The notes below the pieces were generated by a model. The model had not been told where the DNA came from. It made no database searches and was given only the letters and a program-made list of their open reading frames with translations. From Magnetococcales bacterium (lineage in GTDB: Bacteria; Pseudomonadota; Magnetococcia; Magnetococcales; JADGCH01): DNA of 14,090 nucleotides. A program made the position numbers and the translations under genes. Below, in pieces: positions 13,792 to 14,090 of this stretch. The stretch covers positions 1 to 14,090 of the forward strand of contig JADGCM010000033.1 of the NCBI GenBank assembly GCA_015228995.1, written 5' to 3'. Each line of letters starts with the position of its first letter. Positions within the stretch are counted from its first letter, which is position 1.

Positions 13792-14090
13792 CGCTTACTC
13801 GCCGCCAAGGGGCGATGCCCTTTGAGGCTGAACACGTAGGCCAACACCTCGGCAACAGCCTTAAATAGATCCGGCGGCACCATGCGGTTTAGATCAACGT
13901 CACGGTAAAGCGTCCGCGCTAATGGAGGATTAGAAACCAATGGCACCGCATGTTCACGTGCCACTTCACGAATGCGTTCGGCGACAAATCCAGCCCCTTT
14001 GGCAACCAACGTCGGCGCACTCATCTCCCCCGGGACATAACGAAGGGCTACCGCTACGTGGGTCGGATTGGTAATCACCACATCCGCTTT
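13788..14090 (-). CDS. flhB: Flagellar biosynthesis protein FlhB, C-terminal part
   Basis: Export switch of the flagellar type III apparatus, which changes specificity from rod/hook to filament substrates. Only the last 100 residues are in the window; the gene runs off the right edge. It shows KADVVITNPTHVAVALRY with the self-cleaving Asn-Pro-Thr-His (14069-14058), the conserved VAKGAGFVAERIREVAREHAVP, and PLARTLYRDVDLNRMVPPDLFKAVAEVLAYV. A full FlhB or a short FlhB2-like C-terminal protein cannot be told apart without the left part of the gene. Type III secretion YscU-like proteins share this domain, but the VDLNRMVPP and the flagellar neighbours favour FlhB. Confidence 0.88.
   Translation of the reverse strand, partial: KADVVITNPTHVAVALRYVPGEMSAPTLVAKGAGFVAERIREVAREHAVPLVSNPPLARTLYRDVDLNRMVPPDLFKAVAEVLAYVFSLKGHRPLAASKR

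Overview
The window reads as a stretch of Gram-negative proteobacterial chromosome with housekeeping and flagellar genes and no obvious insertion sequence, tRNA, rRNA or CRISPR array. Several traits point towards the Alphaproteobacteria or a deep relative such as the Magnetococcales: an F0 ATP synthase cluster of the atpI-atpB-atpE-b type with no F1 genes behind it, a MotE-type flagellar protein, an NtrC of the alphaproteobacterial style, and C5-pathway haem synthesis. The taxonomic placement is inference; no marker here is decisive.

Layout. 1-1423: the 3' part of ntrC, a nitrogen-responsive sigma-54 activator. 1526-3436: an F0 operon (atpI, atpB, atpE, one b-type subunit). 3446-3488: a C/G-rich palindromic repeat between convergent genes. 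3522-4802 (minus): hemL. 4803-4949: a divergent promoter region. 4950-5752: a secreted or periplasmic mono-haem cytochrome c followed closely by ihfA. 5763-6559: a hairpin, one small unknown gene on the minus strand, and a repeat-bearing non-coding stretch. 6560-7849: a protein with three cadherin-like repeats whose fourth repeat is cut off after a few residues. 7855-8847 (minus): motE and fliJ. 8895-10313: an exported M48 metallopeptidase with TPR-like repeats (BepA-like). 10307-14090 (minus): a tightly packed chain flhB (partial) - recX - alaS - small zinc-ribbon protein.

How the genes work together. The F0 genes build the membrane rotor and stator of ATP synthase; the F1 genes must lie elsewhere. 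hemL feeds haem synthesis, and the divergent cytochrome c is a haem consumer. flhB, fliJ and motE belong to flagellar export and motor function, but they sit in two separate groups next to non-flagellar genes. recX, alaS and the zinc-ribbon gene are linked by overlapping stop and start signals, so they are probably co-translated. The least explained region is 5753-7849, holding an orphan small gene, several small repeats and the cadherin-like repeat protein. I see no clear evidence of a wholly new multi-gene system, but that region is where I would look.
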